Positions 18,666 to 26,573 of a DNA stretch of 64,000 nt are shown here, piece after piece; position 1 is the stretch's first letter, and every line of letters starts with the position of its first letter. The stretch comes from an uncultured Gemmataceae bacterium (GTDB lineage Bacteria; Planctomycetota; Planctomycetia; Gemmatales; Gemmataceae), in the NCBI GenBank assembly GCA_937923405.1, contig CALDUY010000023.1, positions 62,001 through 126,000 on the forward strand. The letters run 5' to 3'. Position numbers and translations under genes: made by a program. The notes under the pieces are model-generated. The model was not told the DNA's origin. It saw only the letters and a program-made list of their open reading frames with translations, and did no database searches.

Positions 18666-19169
18666 TTACCCAACACTGTTTCGGATTCGCTTGAAGTGGC
18701 AATAAGAAGCAAAACCTACCAACGCCACGAATATGGCGAAAATCACAATGATGTAAGGAACAGATTGACGACTGACACCAATTCCCGATGTGGTATATTT
18801 TGAATCGGTCCTTCGAATCTCATCAGAGATTCGAGTGTTCGAAGGAAATCGCACATAAAACTTCGAATCAGGTTCCTGAGAATTGATTCTGAAATTGGTA
18901 ACCGTGACATTTTCAGAGATCAGCATTTGCGAATTACCGATTCGAGTTTTCGTGCTCCAAGAATGAAGCACCCATTCAAGCGACTCATGAGGTTTGTATT
19001 GAATATCAATTTGTTGGATGGCCTTACCTGCTTTAGTCAATGATTGGCGAAGGACTAAATAATCCCTCTTCGGATCAAGCCAAAGTAGGTTTACTAAATC
19101 GTTCTTAACAGAAATACGTTGTTCCATAACAACACACATCGTACCTGAAAGCATCTGTTTCTCAGGCAA
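18666..19169 (-). CDS. unknown protein with one C-terminal membrane segment
   Basis: 167 aa, not recognised. ATG 19169 overlaps the end of the DUF1573 frame (19162-19169), so translation is coupled. The N-terminal 130 residues look beta-rich and soluble (DYLVLRQSLTKAG; NVTVTNFRINSQEPDSKFYVRFP, which recalls LolA-like sheets, weakly). Near the C-terminus a hydrophobic segment YIIVIFAIFVALVGFASYC is followed by HFKRIR, a tail anchor with the bulk of the protein probably outside. AT-rich codon use like its neighbours; the only one of the three island genes with no TAG problem. Confidence 0.6.
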   Translation of the reverse strand: MPEKQMLSGTMCVVMEQRISVKNDLVNLLWLDPKRDYLVLRQSLTKAGKAIQQIDIQYKPHESLEWVLHSWSTKTRIGNSQMLISENVTVTNFRINSQEPDSKFYVRFPSNTRISDEIRRTDSKYTTSGIGVSRQSVPYIIVIFAIFVALVGFASYCHFKRIRNSVG

Positions 19170-19692
19170 TTGTTGTTCTTATAACTCTCAAATTTATCCA
19201 ATCTGGAGTGTTTATAATTGCGGATTGAACTACTGCTTTAATGACCCACTTGTTATTATTGCCGGGATCCTTAGCTCCTTGAATTGCTGGCTGTAACCAA
19301 ACTTGCCACAATCGCAGATCAGAATTTGATTTTCTCGTGGTGAATTTGCTATTACTCGTTAAATCAAGATCCAGGGTTATTTTGCAGGATGAGTTGCTTG
19401 GAATTGTAAAGGGGACCGGGCTAACCTTGACACAGCCACAGGACATAAGAACAGAAGTGATCGTAACTGGATCAGTATGTGGATTCTGGATGTTGATCGT
19501 AATCGTGTAAGAACCAGATTCCCATACTGTTCCAAGATCTAAATCACTGGAGTTGACATACAACTCAGTACCATAGTCGCCTCCCTTTTTTCTATAAAAA
19601 TACTCCTTAAGTCTTAAACCAGTTGCTGTGAGAACGAGGGTTAGGAAAATTAGAGTACAAAGAAAAAGTGAAGGTCTAATTTGGCGACAGTC
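19162..19692 (-). CDS. DUF1573-like membrane-anchored protein, start unresolved
   Basis: The body (GTVWESGSYTITINIQNPH, VLMSCGCVKVSP, FTIPSNSSCKITLDL) is a DUF1573 immunoglobulin-like domain with its typical CGC motif. The earliest ordinary start codon in the open frame is TTG 19563, but that removes a clear upstream membrane segment (LFLCTLIFLTLVLTATG, about 19613-19665) in the same frame. Between that segment and the nearest upstream in-frame ATG (19711-19713) lies TAG 19693-19695. Either a rare start such as ATT 19678-19680 is used, or the first codons are cut off by a nonsense mutation. The interval given is the open frame down to the TGA at 19162. Confidence 0.6.
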   Translation of the reverse strand, partial: DCRQIRPSLFLCTLIFLTLVLTATGLRLKEYFYRKKGGDYGTELYVNSSDLDLGTVWESGSYTITINIQNPHTDPVTITSVLMSCGCVKVSPVPFTIPSNSSCKITLDLDLTSNSKFTTRKSNSDLRLWQVWLQPAIQGAKDPGNNNKWVIKAVVQSAIINTPDWINLRVIRTTIA

Positions 19693-19858
19693 CTATGTTG
19701 TTATTAATGGCATCTACACCTGCACATACGACTACCTTATCATGGACAGATCTTCATTTTTTAGCGATTCTACCGTCCGTTCACCATGCGATGCTGCAAG
19801 CGTTTATTGGGATAGATCTCCAATTTCCTTCTACCCCATTATTTTACTGCTCTGAGAC

Positions 19859-19890
19859 AAAAAATGGTGGAGTTCAGTTTCGAATTCTCC
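19859..19890 (-). terminator. probable terminator after accC
   Basis: On the minus strand: GGAG (with AA bulge) TTC, loop GAAACT, GAA CTCC, then ACCA and TTTTTT (19859-19864). A 7-bp bulged stem plus T-tract about 30 nt after the accC stop. It would separate the acc operon from the AT-rich island genes. Confidence 0.5.
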
Positions 19891-19920
19891 TGACGCAGGC
19901 AGATAGGTCGCGGTAAGCGG

Positions 19921-21270
19921 TCACTCCGGCCGTAGCCAGGTGCGTTCGAGGAACGTGGTATCGACACGGCCAGCGGCGAACTCCTCGTTGGCCATGATCT
20001 CGCGGTGAATGGGAATCGTCGTGCGGATGCCTTCGACGACAAACTCGGCCAAGGCTCGTCGCATGACCGCCAGCGCCTCGTCGCGTGTCGGTTGATGCAC
20101 GAGTAGTTTGGCTACCAGCGAGTCGTAGTTGGGCGGCACACGATAGCCGGCACAGGCATGGGTGTCGAGGCGGATTCCCGGTCCGCCGGGTGGATACCAA
20201 CGAGTGATTAGTCCAGGTGAGGGGCGGAAGTTGGCAGCGGGATCCTCGGCGTTAATGCGTGCCTCAATGGCATGACCACGCGACACGATGTCTTCTTGTC
20301 GATAGCGCAGTTTTTGGTTAGCGGCAACGCGAATCTGTTCACGAACCAGATCGACCCCGGTCACTAATTCAGTGACGGGATGCTCCACTTGGATGCGTGC
20401 GTTCACCTCGATGAAGTAGAAGGAATAATCCTGAGCCAGCAGGAATTCGCAGGTGCCGGCAGAGTAGTAGCCGGCCTCGCGGGCCAGGCGGACCGCCGAT
20501 TCGCAAATAGCGCGGCGGACCTCATCAGGCAGATTCGGCGCGGGCGACTCCTCGACGAGCTTTTGATGGCGTCGTTGTAAGCTACAATCCCGCTCCCATA
20601 AGTGGATGACATTGCCATGCCGATCGCCCAGGAGTTGAACCTCGATGTGCCGAGGACGCTCGATATACTTCTCCATGTAGATGGAGCCGTCCTTGAAGGC
20701 GGCCTCGGCCTCCTGGCGCGCGGAAGAGATGGCGTCCTGGAGGGAGGCTTCATCGCGAACCACACGCATGCCTCGCCCGCCGCCGCCGGCTGCCGCCTTG
20801 ATCAGGACGGGATAGCCGATCTGTCGAGCCAGGGCAGTGACATCTCGACCCGGTTCGATCAGACCTTCACTGCCGGGCACCACAGGCACCCCAGCGGACT
20901 GAGCCAGTTTGCGAGCCTGGTTTTTGTTGCCCAGCCGATTCATGGCCTCGGGGGGCGGCCCGATGAATTCGATGTGGCAATCACGACAGACCTGGGCGAA
21001 GTGCGCGTTCTCCGAGAGAAAGCCGTAGCCCGGATGAATGGCCTGAGCGTCGGACACTTCGGCGGCGGAGATAAGGCGCGGAATGTTCAGATAGCTTTCC
21101 GCCGCTGGTGCGGGGCCGATGCAGATACGTTCGTCGGCGGCGTCGAGATAGGGCGCGCCGCGATCTGCTTCGCTGTAGACGGCGACGGCTTCGATGCCGA
21201 GGTCGTGACAGGCGCGAATGACTCGAAGAGCGATCTCTCCACGGTTGGCGACGAGAATGCGAGAAAACAT
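19921..21270 (-). CDS. accC: acetyl-CoA carboxylase, biotin carboxylase subunit
   Basis: 449 aa, normal length. Blocks: [20 protein letters not shown] at the N-terminus, [12 protein letters not shown], the ATP-grasp glycine loop [30 protein letters not shown], and [16 protein letters not shown] with the catalytic Glu/Asn/Arg cluster (usually MNTRIQVEH; the Thr is Ala here). It carboxylates biotin on AccB using ATP and bicarbonate, the first step of fatty-acid synthesis. Begins 4 bp after accB, so co-translated with it. Confidence 0.97.
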   Translation of the reverse strand: MFSRILVANRGEIALRVIRACHDLGIEAVAVYSEADRGAPYLDAADERICIGPAPAAESYLNIPRLISAAEVSDAQAIHPGYGFLSENAHFAQVCRDCHIEFIGPPPEAMNRLGNKNQARKLAQSAGVPVVPGSEGLIEPGRDVTALARQIGYPVLIKAAAGGGGRGMRVVRDEASLQDAISSARQEAEAAFKDGSIYMEKYIERPRHIEVQLLGDRHGNVIHLWERDCSLQRRHQKLVEESPAPNLPDEVRRAICESAVRLAREAGYYSAGTCEFLLAQDYSFYFIEVNARIQVEHPVTELVTGVDLVREQIRVAANQKLRYRQEDIVSRGHAIEARINAEDPAANFRPSPGLITRWYPPGGPGIRLDTHACAGYRVPPNYDSLVAKLLVHQPTRDEALAVMRRALAEFVVEGIRTTIPIHREIMANEEFAAGRVDTTFLERTWLRPE

Positions 21271-21274
21271 GCCA

Positions 21275-21787
21275 TCAGCCTTCCGGGTCTACACGGAACA
21301 GAACGGTGTTGTACTCGACGAAATCCTTGTTGTTGACGCAGACTTCGCGGATGACTCCGGTGCAGTCGGCGGGAACGTCGTTGAACACCTTCATCGCTTC
21401 GATGAGACCAACGACGGTGGTCGGCGTGACCCGACTGCCGACCGTGACGAACGGCGGTGAGCCTGGTTCGCGTTGAGCGTAGAAGGTGCCCACGGTGGGG
21501 CTTTTGATCTCGATCAGTTTCTTGGCGGGAGCTTCGGAAGTGGAAGCGGGAGCAGCTGGAGCCGTCGTGGCGACTTGTGGAGCCACAGGAGCAGTCGTCG
21601 GCATCGTCGCCGGCAACGGCATCGCTGGCATGGGTGCGGCGACCATACGTCCCCCTTTGCGCAGTCGGATGCGTTCATCGCCCCAGGACAGATCGATCTC
21701 GCTGAGGTCATGGCGGCTCATCAGGCGAATCAACTCGCGGATCGTGTTCACATCAAATGGACGAGGGGTATCACTTTCGTCAGCCAC
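21275..21787 (-). CDS. accB: acetyl-CoA carboxylase, biotin carboxyl carrier protein
   Basis: 170 aa from GTG 21787, preceded by GGGAG at 7 nt. N-terminal helix [20 protein letters not shown], an Ala/Pro/Thr-rich flexible linker, then the biotinyl domain: [19 protein letters not shown] with the biotinylation site IEAMKVFND (usually EAMKMMN; Lys kept). The open frame continues far upstream on the minus strand to 22291 but that part overlaps pepP in another frame and is not coding. Sits between pepP and accC; the often-seen efp gene is missing from this cluster. Confidence 0.95.
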   Translation of the reverse strand: MADESDTPRPFDVNTIRELIRLMSRHDLSEIDLSWGDERIRLRKGGRMVAAPMPAMPLPATMPTTAPVAPQVATTAPAAPASTSEAPAKKLIEIKSPTVGTFYAQREPGSPPFVTVGSRVTPTTVVGLIEAMKVFNDVPADCTGVIREVCVNNKDFVEYNTVLFRVDPEG

Positions 21788-21825
21788 CACGCATCTCCCT
21801 GATACAGTCCCACGCACGAGCCGGT

Positions 21826-22947
21826 TTACTCGGCAAAGGGCACGAAGGCGGACAACTCCTGCAAACCGCGAGGCACCGTGGTCAACCGCTCCACACCATC
21901 CTCGGTAACCAGCACGTTGTCTTCTAAGCGGACTCCGCCCCAATCCGGCAGATAGATCCCTGGCTCCAGAGTAAAAATCATCCCCGGCACAAGTTTGGTC
22001 TCTGACAGCCCGCGTACCGAGGGAGCCTCGTGAATCTGTAGCCCGATCCCGTGTCCCAATCCATGCCCAAAGCGCGAGCCGTAGCCGGCTTGTTCGATCA
22101 CCGATCGAGCCGCGGCATCGACGTCCTTGGCAATGGCTCCCGGATGAATAGCAGCAAAGGCCGCCTCCTGAGCCTGAAGCACGATCGCATGAATCTCCGC
22201 CAGCTGGGTATCTGCCGAAGAGCGCTTTGTATGAGTGGGCAGCACGCGCGTCAAGTCGCTGCGATAGCCGCTCGGCCCCATCGCCCCCCAATCGACTAAC
22301 AGAAACGACCGTTCGTGGATGCGGCGTGACGTGGGCGGGCAGTGCGGCAGGGCGGCACGCTCGCCGACCGCGAGAATCGGCGGAAAGGCGGTCTTCAATC
22401 CACCACAGCGACGAACGTAATGCTCGATGGCGTCCGCCAGCTCTTTTTCCGAGTCTTCCGGTCGCAAAAGTCCGCGAAATGCGGTGAAGGCTCGCTCGGC
22501 AATCTGAATTGCCTCACGAATGGCAGCGATTTCGACCGCGTCCTTGACCATGCGCAACTTCTCGACACGATCACTGGCCGGCTTCCAATCGATCGTCGGA
22601 GCTGCTTGTCGTAGAGCTTCCGCCTCTGCCAGGGTCAAGGCCGTCGACTCGCACCCAACACGACGTGTCCCGAGCTTGTTCAACACATGCCCGATTGCTT
22701 CGTGCAACTTAGTATTGGGCGTGCGAATGTGGGTTTCTACTTCGGGACACTCGTCGGCGAGCTGGCCAACATACCGCGGATCACTCACCAAAATAGCGCG
22801 CTGTCGCGTCAGCACCAGACACGAACTATCCCCAGTGAACCCCGTCAGGTAGGTGACGTTGTAGACGCTACTGATGAGCAAAGCATCCAGATGCTCCTCG
22901 GTTAAGGAGCCAAGCAACCGCTCGCGCCGTGAGGCGTGGTAATCCAT
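21826..22947 (-). CDS. pepP: Xaa-Pro aminopeptidase-type M24 metallopeptidase
   Basis: 373 aa from ATG 22947. N-terminal creatinase-like domain (YNVTYLTGFTGDSSCLVL) and C-terminal pita-bread domain with the five metal ligands in order: Asp219 (LLVDWGA), Asp231 (RSDLTR), His299 (GHGLGHGIG), Glu328 (TLEPGIY), Glu342 (VRLEDNVLV). Removes N-terminal residues preceding proline. The frame extends to 23007 but the first 20 residues lack support. It heads a pepP-accB-accC cluster (38-bp gap to accB); the association is common, the functional link is not clear. PepQ-type dipeptidase activity is an alternative. Confidence 0.92.
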   Translation of the reverse strand: MDYHASRRERLLGSLTEEHLDALLISSVYNVTYLTGFTGDSSCLVLTRQRAILVSDPRYVGQLADECPEVETHIRTPNTKLHEAIGHVLNKLGTRRVGCESTALTLAEAEALRQAAPTIDWKPASDRVEKLRMVKDAVEIAAIREAIQIAERAFTAFRGLLRPEDSEKELADAIEHYVRRCGGLKTAFPPILAVGERAALPHCPPTSRRIHERSFLLVDWGAMGPSGYRSDLTRVLPTHTKRSSADTQLAEIHAIVLQAQEAAFAAIHPGAIAKDVDAAARSVIEQAGYGSRFGHGLGHGIGLQIHEAPSVRGLSETKLVPGMIFTLEPGIYLPDWGGVRLEDNVLVTEDGVERLTTVPRGLQELSAFVPFAE

Positions 22948-23014
22948 GCTGAATAGCCTCCACGGGCGAAGTGGAGCTATTGTCGCGGAGCAACGAGAAA
23001 CCGGCAAGCACCGG

Positions 23015-23248
23015 CTACGCGGCGTCGCGTGCTCGGCCTACATGGGCCAGGACGTAGGCCGCTAGCTTACGGATCTGCGCATCGCTGTCTTGCAACGCTT
23101 CCTGCAACTGAGGCACCACCGGGGTGAGATCGACTCCCAACGAGGTTAGCCGCATGGCGGCATAGACTCGTTGAGCCTCGTCGTCGCTATACAGTCGCCG
23201 CACCCAGATTGGCAGCTGGTCCAGCTCAGCCTCGAACTCGTTGCTCAT
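23015..23248 (-). CDS. small HEAT-repeat-like protein
   Basis: 77 aa from ATG 23248. Two helical hairpins recall HEAT/PBS-lyase repeats: EAQRVYAAMRLTSLGVDLTPVVPQLQEAL and DSDAQIRKLAAYVLAHVG. No signal peptide or membrane segment. A longer frame starts at 23449 but its first 67 residues have no recognisable content and overlap the pilin upstream region. Lies 67 bp upstream of pepP on the same strand. Probable protein-protein interaction module; partner unknown. Confidence 0.6.
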   Translation of the reverse strand: MSNEFEAELDQLPIWVRRLYSDDEAQRVYAAMRLTSLGVDLTPVVPQLQEALQDSDAQIRKLAAYVLAHVGRARDAA

Positions 23249-23570
23249 CAGCTCGACTCCAGATTGGGCAAAGAACTCCCGGAACCACTTTTTGGCATCG
23301 AACCGAGGCTGAGCAGAACTTGAGAAAATCTTGGAAGAATCTTGTCGCAACGACTTGACAAGTTTTGCGGCGCATCCCATGTTTGTGGCGGAACCAGAGC
23401 AGTTCACCCGCCATCGGGGTTCATCGACCGAGCATCCTTCCCCCACCAAAGAGGAGGCCTCGTGATGATCGCCTGACCGTTGGGGTCAGGCCCAGGGTGG
23501 AGCTGTTCCCAGGTGGCAAGACGTATTTGCCAGATCCTATTTGTGTATTTTTTGGGAAAGGACATGTACT
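23249..23570. other. 322-bp region between divergent genes, 5' region of the pilin
   Basis: No gene is supported here. It should contain the promoters for the HEAT-like gene (-) and the Flp pilin (+). The only clear structure is the hairpin at 23471-23491. AAAGGAC at about 23557-23563 is a plausible ribosome binding site for the pilin. Confidence 0.5.
23471..23491 (+). other. 8-bp hairpin in probable pilin 5' leader
   Basis: GCCTGACC (23471-23478), loop GTTGG, GGTCAGGC (23484-23491), perfect stem, about 80 nt upstream of the pilin ATG. It may stabilise the pilin mRNA leader or mark the end of another transcript; no T-tract. Confidence 0.45.
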
Positions 23571-23771
23571 ATGTCGCGATTCACCAAGGCTTTGGTCAAC
23601 TTTATCAAGGACGAGAGCGGCCCGACGGCGGTGGAATATGCCGTGATGTTGGCTCTGATCATCGTGGTGTGCATCACGGCGATCGGCGTACTCGGCACCA
23701 ACGCCAACAACACCTTCTCCTTCGTCGGTGACACCATCGGCAACAGTGGGGCTGGCGGCGGCGGCAGCTAA
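23571..23771 (+). CDS. Flp/Fap-type pilin
   Basis: 66 aa. Short charged leader MSRFTKALVNFIKDESG, then PTAVEYAVMLALIIVVCITAIGVLG: the Flp prepilin pattern, with processing after Gly and the Glu-Tyr pair in the first turn of the hydrophobic helix. The C-terminus is a Gly/Ser-rich tail. Flp pilins assemble into tight-adherence (Tad) pili; none of the tad/cpa export genes are in this window. Ends 29 bp before a strong terminator, so it is probably a single-gene transcript made at high level. Confidence 0.9.
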   Translation: MSRFTKALVNFIKDESGPTAVEYAVMLALIIVVCITAIGVLGTNANNTFSFVGDTIGNSGAGGGGS

Positions 23772-23799
23772 TCAGCTGAACTGGATCCACACACCCCAC

Positions 23800-23828
23800 C
23801 CCGACGAGTTCACTCGTCGGGTTTTTTT
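23800..23828 (+). terminator. rho-independent terminator of the pilin gene
   Basis: CCCGACGAG (23800-23808), loop TTCA, CTCGTCGGG (23813-23821), perfect 9-bp stem followed by TTTTTTT. Confidence 0.93.
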
Positions 23829-24033
23829 GTTTTCTGAACCTGGCTTGAAGATGATAATGTAGCTCTGATGAGACTCGATCCCTATGTTAACTTTTCGAGA
23901 TTCTGGTACAGGACTTGCCGAGAGTCGGACAGCCCTCTCAAAAGCTGTCCCCGAGCCGGTCTATTTGCCGCGCTCCTGGGCACCGTTGCTGCATCTGGTA
24001 GCAATCACCCCCGCCTAAGGATCGAGGTTCGTG

Positions 24034-25527
24034 ATGTCGTCCGCTTGGGCCGCCTACATGACTTCCCTCTCCGTTCCCGCCGCGTTGAACGAGGCACTGA
24101 CCCGGGATTACTCACTTGGATCGGCGTATGATGAAATGTTCATGCGCCCTGGAGAGCCGCGCCCGCACTATCAGCCGCTGGCCCGACAGCTGGCCCAGCT
24201 GGGACCGGAAGGCTTCCGTCACATCAAAGCCATGACTGATCTGTCCATGCTGCAAGACGGAGTCGGCTTCACGGTCTATCGGCAGGAGGAAGGCATCGAG
24301 CGTGTCTGGCCAATGGATCCGGTGCCACGCATTATTCCCGCTGACGAATGGAGCCACATTGAGAAAGGCTTGATTCAGCGTATCGTCACGCTGAACCTGT
24401 TTCTCAAGGACATCTATCACGAACAGTTCATTCTCCGCGATCGGATAATTGACCCAAAACTGATCTACGAAGGAGAATATTTTCGGCGTGAGTTCATGGG
24501 CGTGCGGGTGCCGCGCGACATCTACATCCACATCTGCGGCACCGATCTGGTTCGCGATGTGGATGGACGCTACCTGGTGCTGGAAGACAACGGACGCACG
24601 CCCTCCGGCGTCAGCTACATGTTGACCAATCGCCAAGTGCTGAAGCGCGTCTGGCCGCAGGCGTTCGAGCCGCTCCACGTTCGCTCGACCGATGACTATC
24701 CCGCAGCACTGCTCGACGTGCTTCGCTACATCGCTCCGGGAGGCCGCGCCGATCCGACCGTCGTGCTGCTCAGCCCAGGGATCTACAATTCGGCGTATTT
24801 CGAGCATACCTTCCTGGCCCAACGCATGGGGATCGAACTGGTGGAGGGACGCGATTTGCTCGTCGATCAGAATCGCGTGTACATGAGGACGACGCGCGGT
24901 TTGGCTCGGGTCGATGTCATCTATCGCCGCATTGACGACGACTTCCTCGATCCGCTGACGTTTCGGCCCGACAGCATCCTGGGAGTACCAGGGCTGGTCA
25001 ATGCCTATCGTTCGGGTCAGGTGGCACTGGCCAACGGCGTGGGCACCGGCATCGCCGACGACAAAGGCATCTACCCGTTCGTGCCGGACATGATCCGCTA
25101 CTACCTCAAACAAGATCCAATATTGCCCAATGTCGAGACGTATCGTCCGCTGATCCGCTCGCACCTGGATCACATCCTGGCCAACCTGGAAAATATGGTA
25201 GTTAAGACGGTGAACGAGTCGGGCGGCTATGGCATGCTGGTCGGCCCTGCTTCAACGGCCAAACAGCGCGAAGAGTTCCGCAGCCATCTGCGGGCACGTC
25301 CCCGCGAGTTCATCGCCCAGCCCGTCATTCAGCTGTCCACGCATCCCACCTTCGTGGAGGGCAAACTCGAAGGCCGACACGTGGATCTGCGACCATTCGT
25401 GCTGTGCGGCGAGAAAGTCGTGGTGGTGCCCGGAGGGTTGACTCGGGTGGCTCTGCCGCGCGGCTCACTGGTGGTCAACAGTTCGCAGGGGGGCGGCAGC
25501 AAAGATACCTGGGTTCTCTCGGAGTGA
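24034..25527 (+). CDS. circularly permuted ATP-grasp type 2 protein
   Basis: 497 aa from ATG 24034 (GTG 24031 is possible). It matches the CP-ATP-grasp 2 (DUF404/DUF407) family: YDEMFMRPGEPRPHY near the start, LEDNGRTPSGVSYMLTNR, VKTVNESGGYGMLVGP (glycine-rich nucleotide loop) and the C-terminal RPFVLCGEKVVVVPGGLTRVA plus NSSQGGGSKDTWVL. Enzymes of the class are thought to make peptide-like bonds with ATP. It is followed after 6 bp by an alpha-E protein and then a transglutaminase-like protein, a triad that recurs widely in bacteria; the product remains unknown. Confidence 0.93.
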   Translation: MSSAWAAYMTSLSVPAALNEALTRDYSLGSAYDEMFMRPGEPRPHYQPLARQLAQLGPEGFRHIKAMTDLSMLQDGVGFTVYRQEEGIERVWPMDPVPRIIPADEWSHIEKGLIQRIVTLNLFLKDIYHEQFILRDRIIDPKLIYEGEYFRREFMGVRVPRDIYIHICGTDLVRDVDGRYLVLEDNGRTPSGVSYMLTNRQVLKRVWPQAFEPLHVRSTDDYPAALLDVLRYIAPGGRADPTVVLLSPGIYNSAYFEHTFLAQRMGIELVEGRDLLVDQNRVYMRTTRGLARVDVIYRRIDDDFLDPLTFRPDSILGVPGLVNAYRSGQVALANGVGTGIADDKGIYPFVPDMIRYYLKQDPILPNVETYRPLIRSHLDHILANLENMVVKTVNESGGYGMLVGPASTAKQREEFRSHLRARPREFIAQPVIQLSTHPTFVEGKLEGRHVDLRPFVLCGEKVVVVPGGLTRVALPRGSLVVNSSQGGGSKDTWVLSE

Positions 25528-25533
25528 TATTCC

Positions 25534-26478
25534 ATGCTCAGCCGCGTCGCTGATGCCCTTTTCTGGATGAGCCGCTATCTGGAACGGGCCGAACATGTGG
25601 CTCGGTTGCTCGACGTTTGGTTCCATCTGGAACTGGATCTGTCCAGCTCGGGAGCCGCCCCGTTCGAGATGCACTGGACGGCGCTGGCAGCGATTCTGCA
25701 ACATCAAGCACCGGCGGGCACCCATCCCCAGGTGACGATGAGCCATCGGCTGATGTTCGATGTCGACAATCCCGCCAGCATTCTCGCCTGTTTGGCAAAG
25801 GCTCGGCTCAACGCACGCAGCATTCGTGGGACGATCAACTCGGAAGTCTGGCGCGAACTGAACAAGCTCTATTGGAAAATGAGCGATCCCGAGTTCATCC
25901 GTCGCTCGCGCGAATCGCCCTACGAGTACTATCAGGCGATGGAGTGTGGCAGCGCGTTGTTCCAGGGGCTATGCGATGCGACCTCGACTCACGATGAGGG
26001 CTGGCAGTTCATCCAGTTGGGCAAGTTCGTGGAACGCGCAGACAAGACTTTGCGGATCCTTGATATCCAGTATCATCTCTTGCGCGATCTGACCAACCCC
26101 GCCGACGTCTCGCTGTCCACTTTGCACTGGGGCGCGGTGCTGAAGAGCTGCAATGCCTACGAACCCTACCAGCGCTGCCATGTCGGACGCATCGAACCCG
26201 ATCGGGTCGTTGAATTTCTCTTAATGGAGCCGGAGTTCCCCCGTTCGGTGCGGTTCTCGCTGGAGCGGCTGACGTCGTCGCTGCGAGCCATCGAGAAATC
26301 CGCCGGCAGCCGGCAGTTGACCCGCGCAGATCGACTGCTGGGCATGATGCTCTCGGAACTGACCTATCGCTCGCTGGATCAGATCATGGCAGACGATCTG
26401 CATGGGTTTTTGTCCGGCCTGATCGATCGACTTAGCCAGGTTAGCCGGGCCGTCCAGGAACAGTATTCCCTACGATAA
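25534..26478 (+). CDS. alpha-E domain protein (DUF403)
   Basis: 314 aa, all helical. Opening MLSRVADALFWMSRYLERAEHVARLLD is the hallmark of the alpha-E family; internal RGTINSEVWRELNKLYW, FIQLGKFVERADKTLRILD and FLLMEPEFPRSVRFSLERL are also diagnostic. The family always travels with the circularly permuted ATP-grasp or the transglutaminase-like protein and is presumed to be a partner in the same reaction. Starts 6 bp after the ATP-grasp gene, so same transcript. Confidence 0.94.
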   Translation: MLSRVADALFWMSRYLERAEHVARLLDVWFHLELDLSSSGAAPFEMHWTALAAILQHQAPAGTHPQVTMSHRLMFDVDNPASILACLAKARLNARSIRGTINSEVWRELNKLYWKMSDPEFIRRSRESPYEYYQAMECGSALFQGLCDATSTHDEGWQFIQLGKFVERADKTLRILDIQYHLLRDLTNPADVSLSTLHWGAVLKSCNAYEPYQRCHVGRIEPDRVVEFLLMEPEFPRSVRFSLERLTSSLRAIEKSAGSRQLTRADRLLGMMLSELTYRSLDQIMADDLHGFLSGLIDRLSQVSRAVQEQYSLR

Positions 26479-26573
26479 CGAGCAAAAAAGATCGATAAAG
26501 TGTTCAATTCTTCTCCAGGTTGCCGTAACCTTTTGTACTTCCTCGGTGGAGTCGATCAGTACGAGAGAGCCAC

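Larger units (their letters stand above)
17600..19890. other. AT-rich island of atypical composition
   Basis: From the end of the TIM-barrel gene to the accC terminator the sequence is visibly AT-rich (many lines roughly one-third to two-fifths G+C by eye), against about 60% on both sides. It holds three minus-strand frames (DUF1573, unknown membrane protein, DUF1559) with AT-leaning codons (AAT, ATT, TCA). No integrase, transposase or tRNA edge was found. Recent acquisition or relaxed selection are both possible. Confidence 0.75.

Noticed and set aside
17803..19695. Genome-wide reassignment of TAG as a sense codon
   Set aside because: TAG is an ordinary stop at well-known genes in this window (clpP1, gltX, glnS), so the in-frame TAGs in the AT-rich island are local events.
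21788..22291. N-terminal 168 residues of a longer accB frame
   Set aside because: This stretch overlaps pepP in another frame, lacks any accB similarity, and a GTG with a good ribosome binding site is present at 21787.
23511..23530. Sigma-54-like promoter upstream of the Flp pilin (TGGCA ... TTTGCC)
   Set aside because: The GG and GC elements are 12 nt apart, not the required 10.
24112..25173. 353-aa minus-strand frame opposite the ATP-grasp gene
   Set aside because: Antisense shadow of a clear family member; no recognisable domains.
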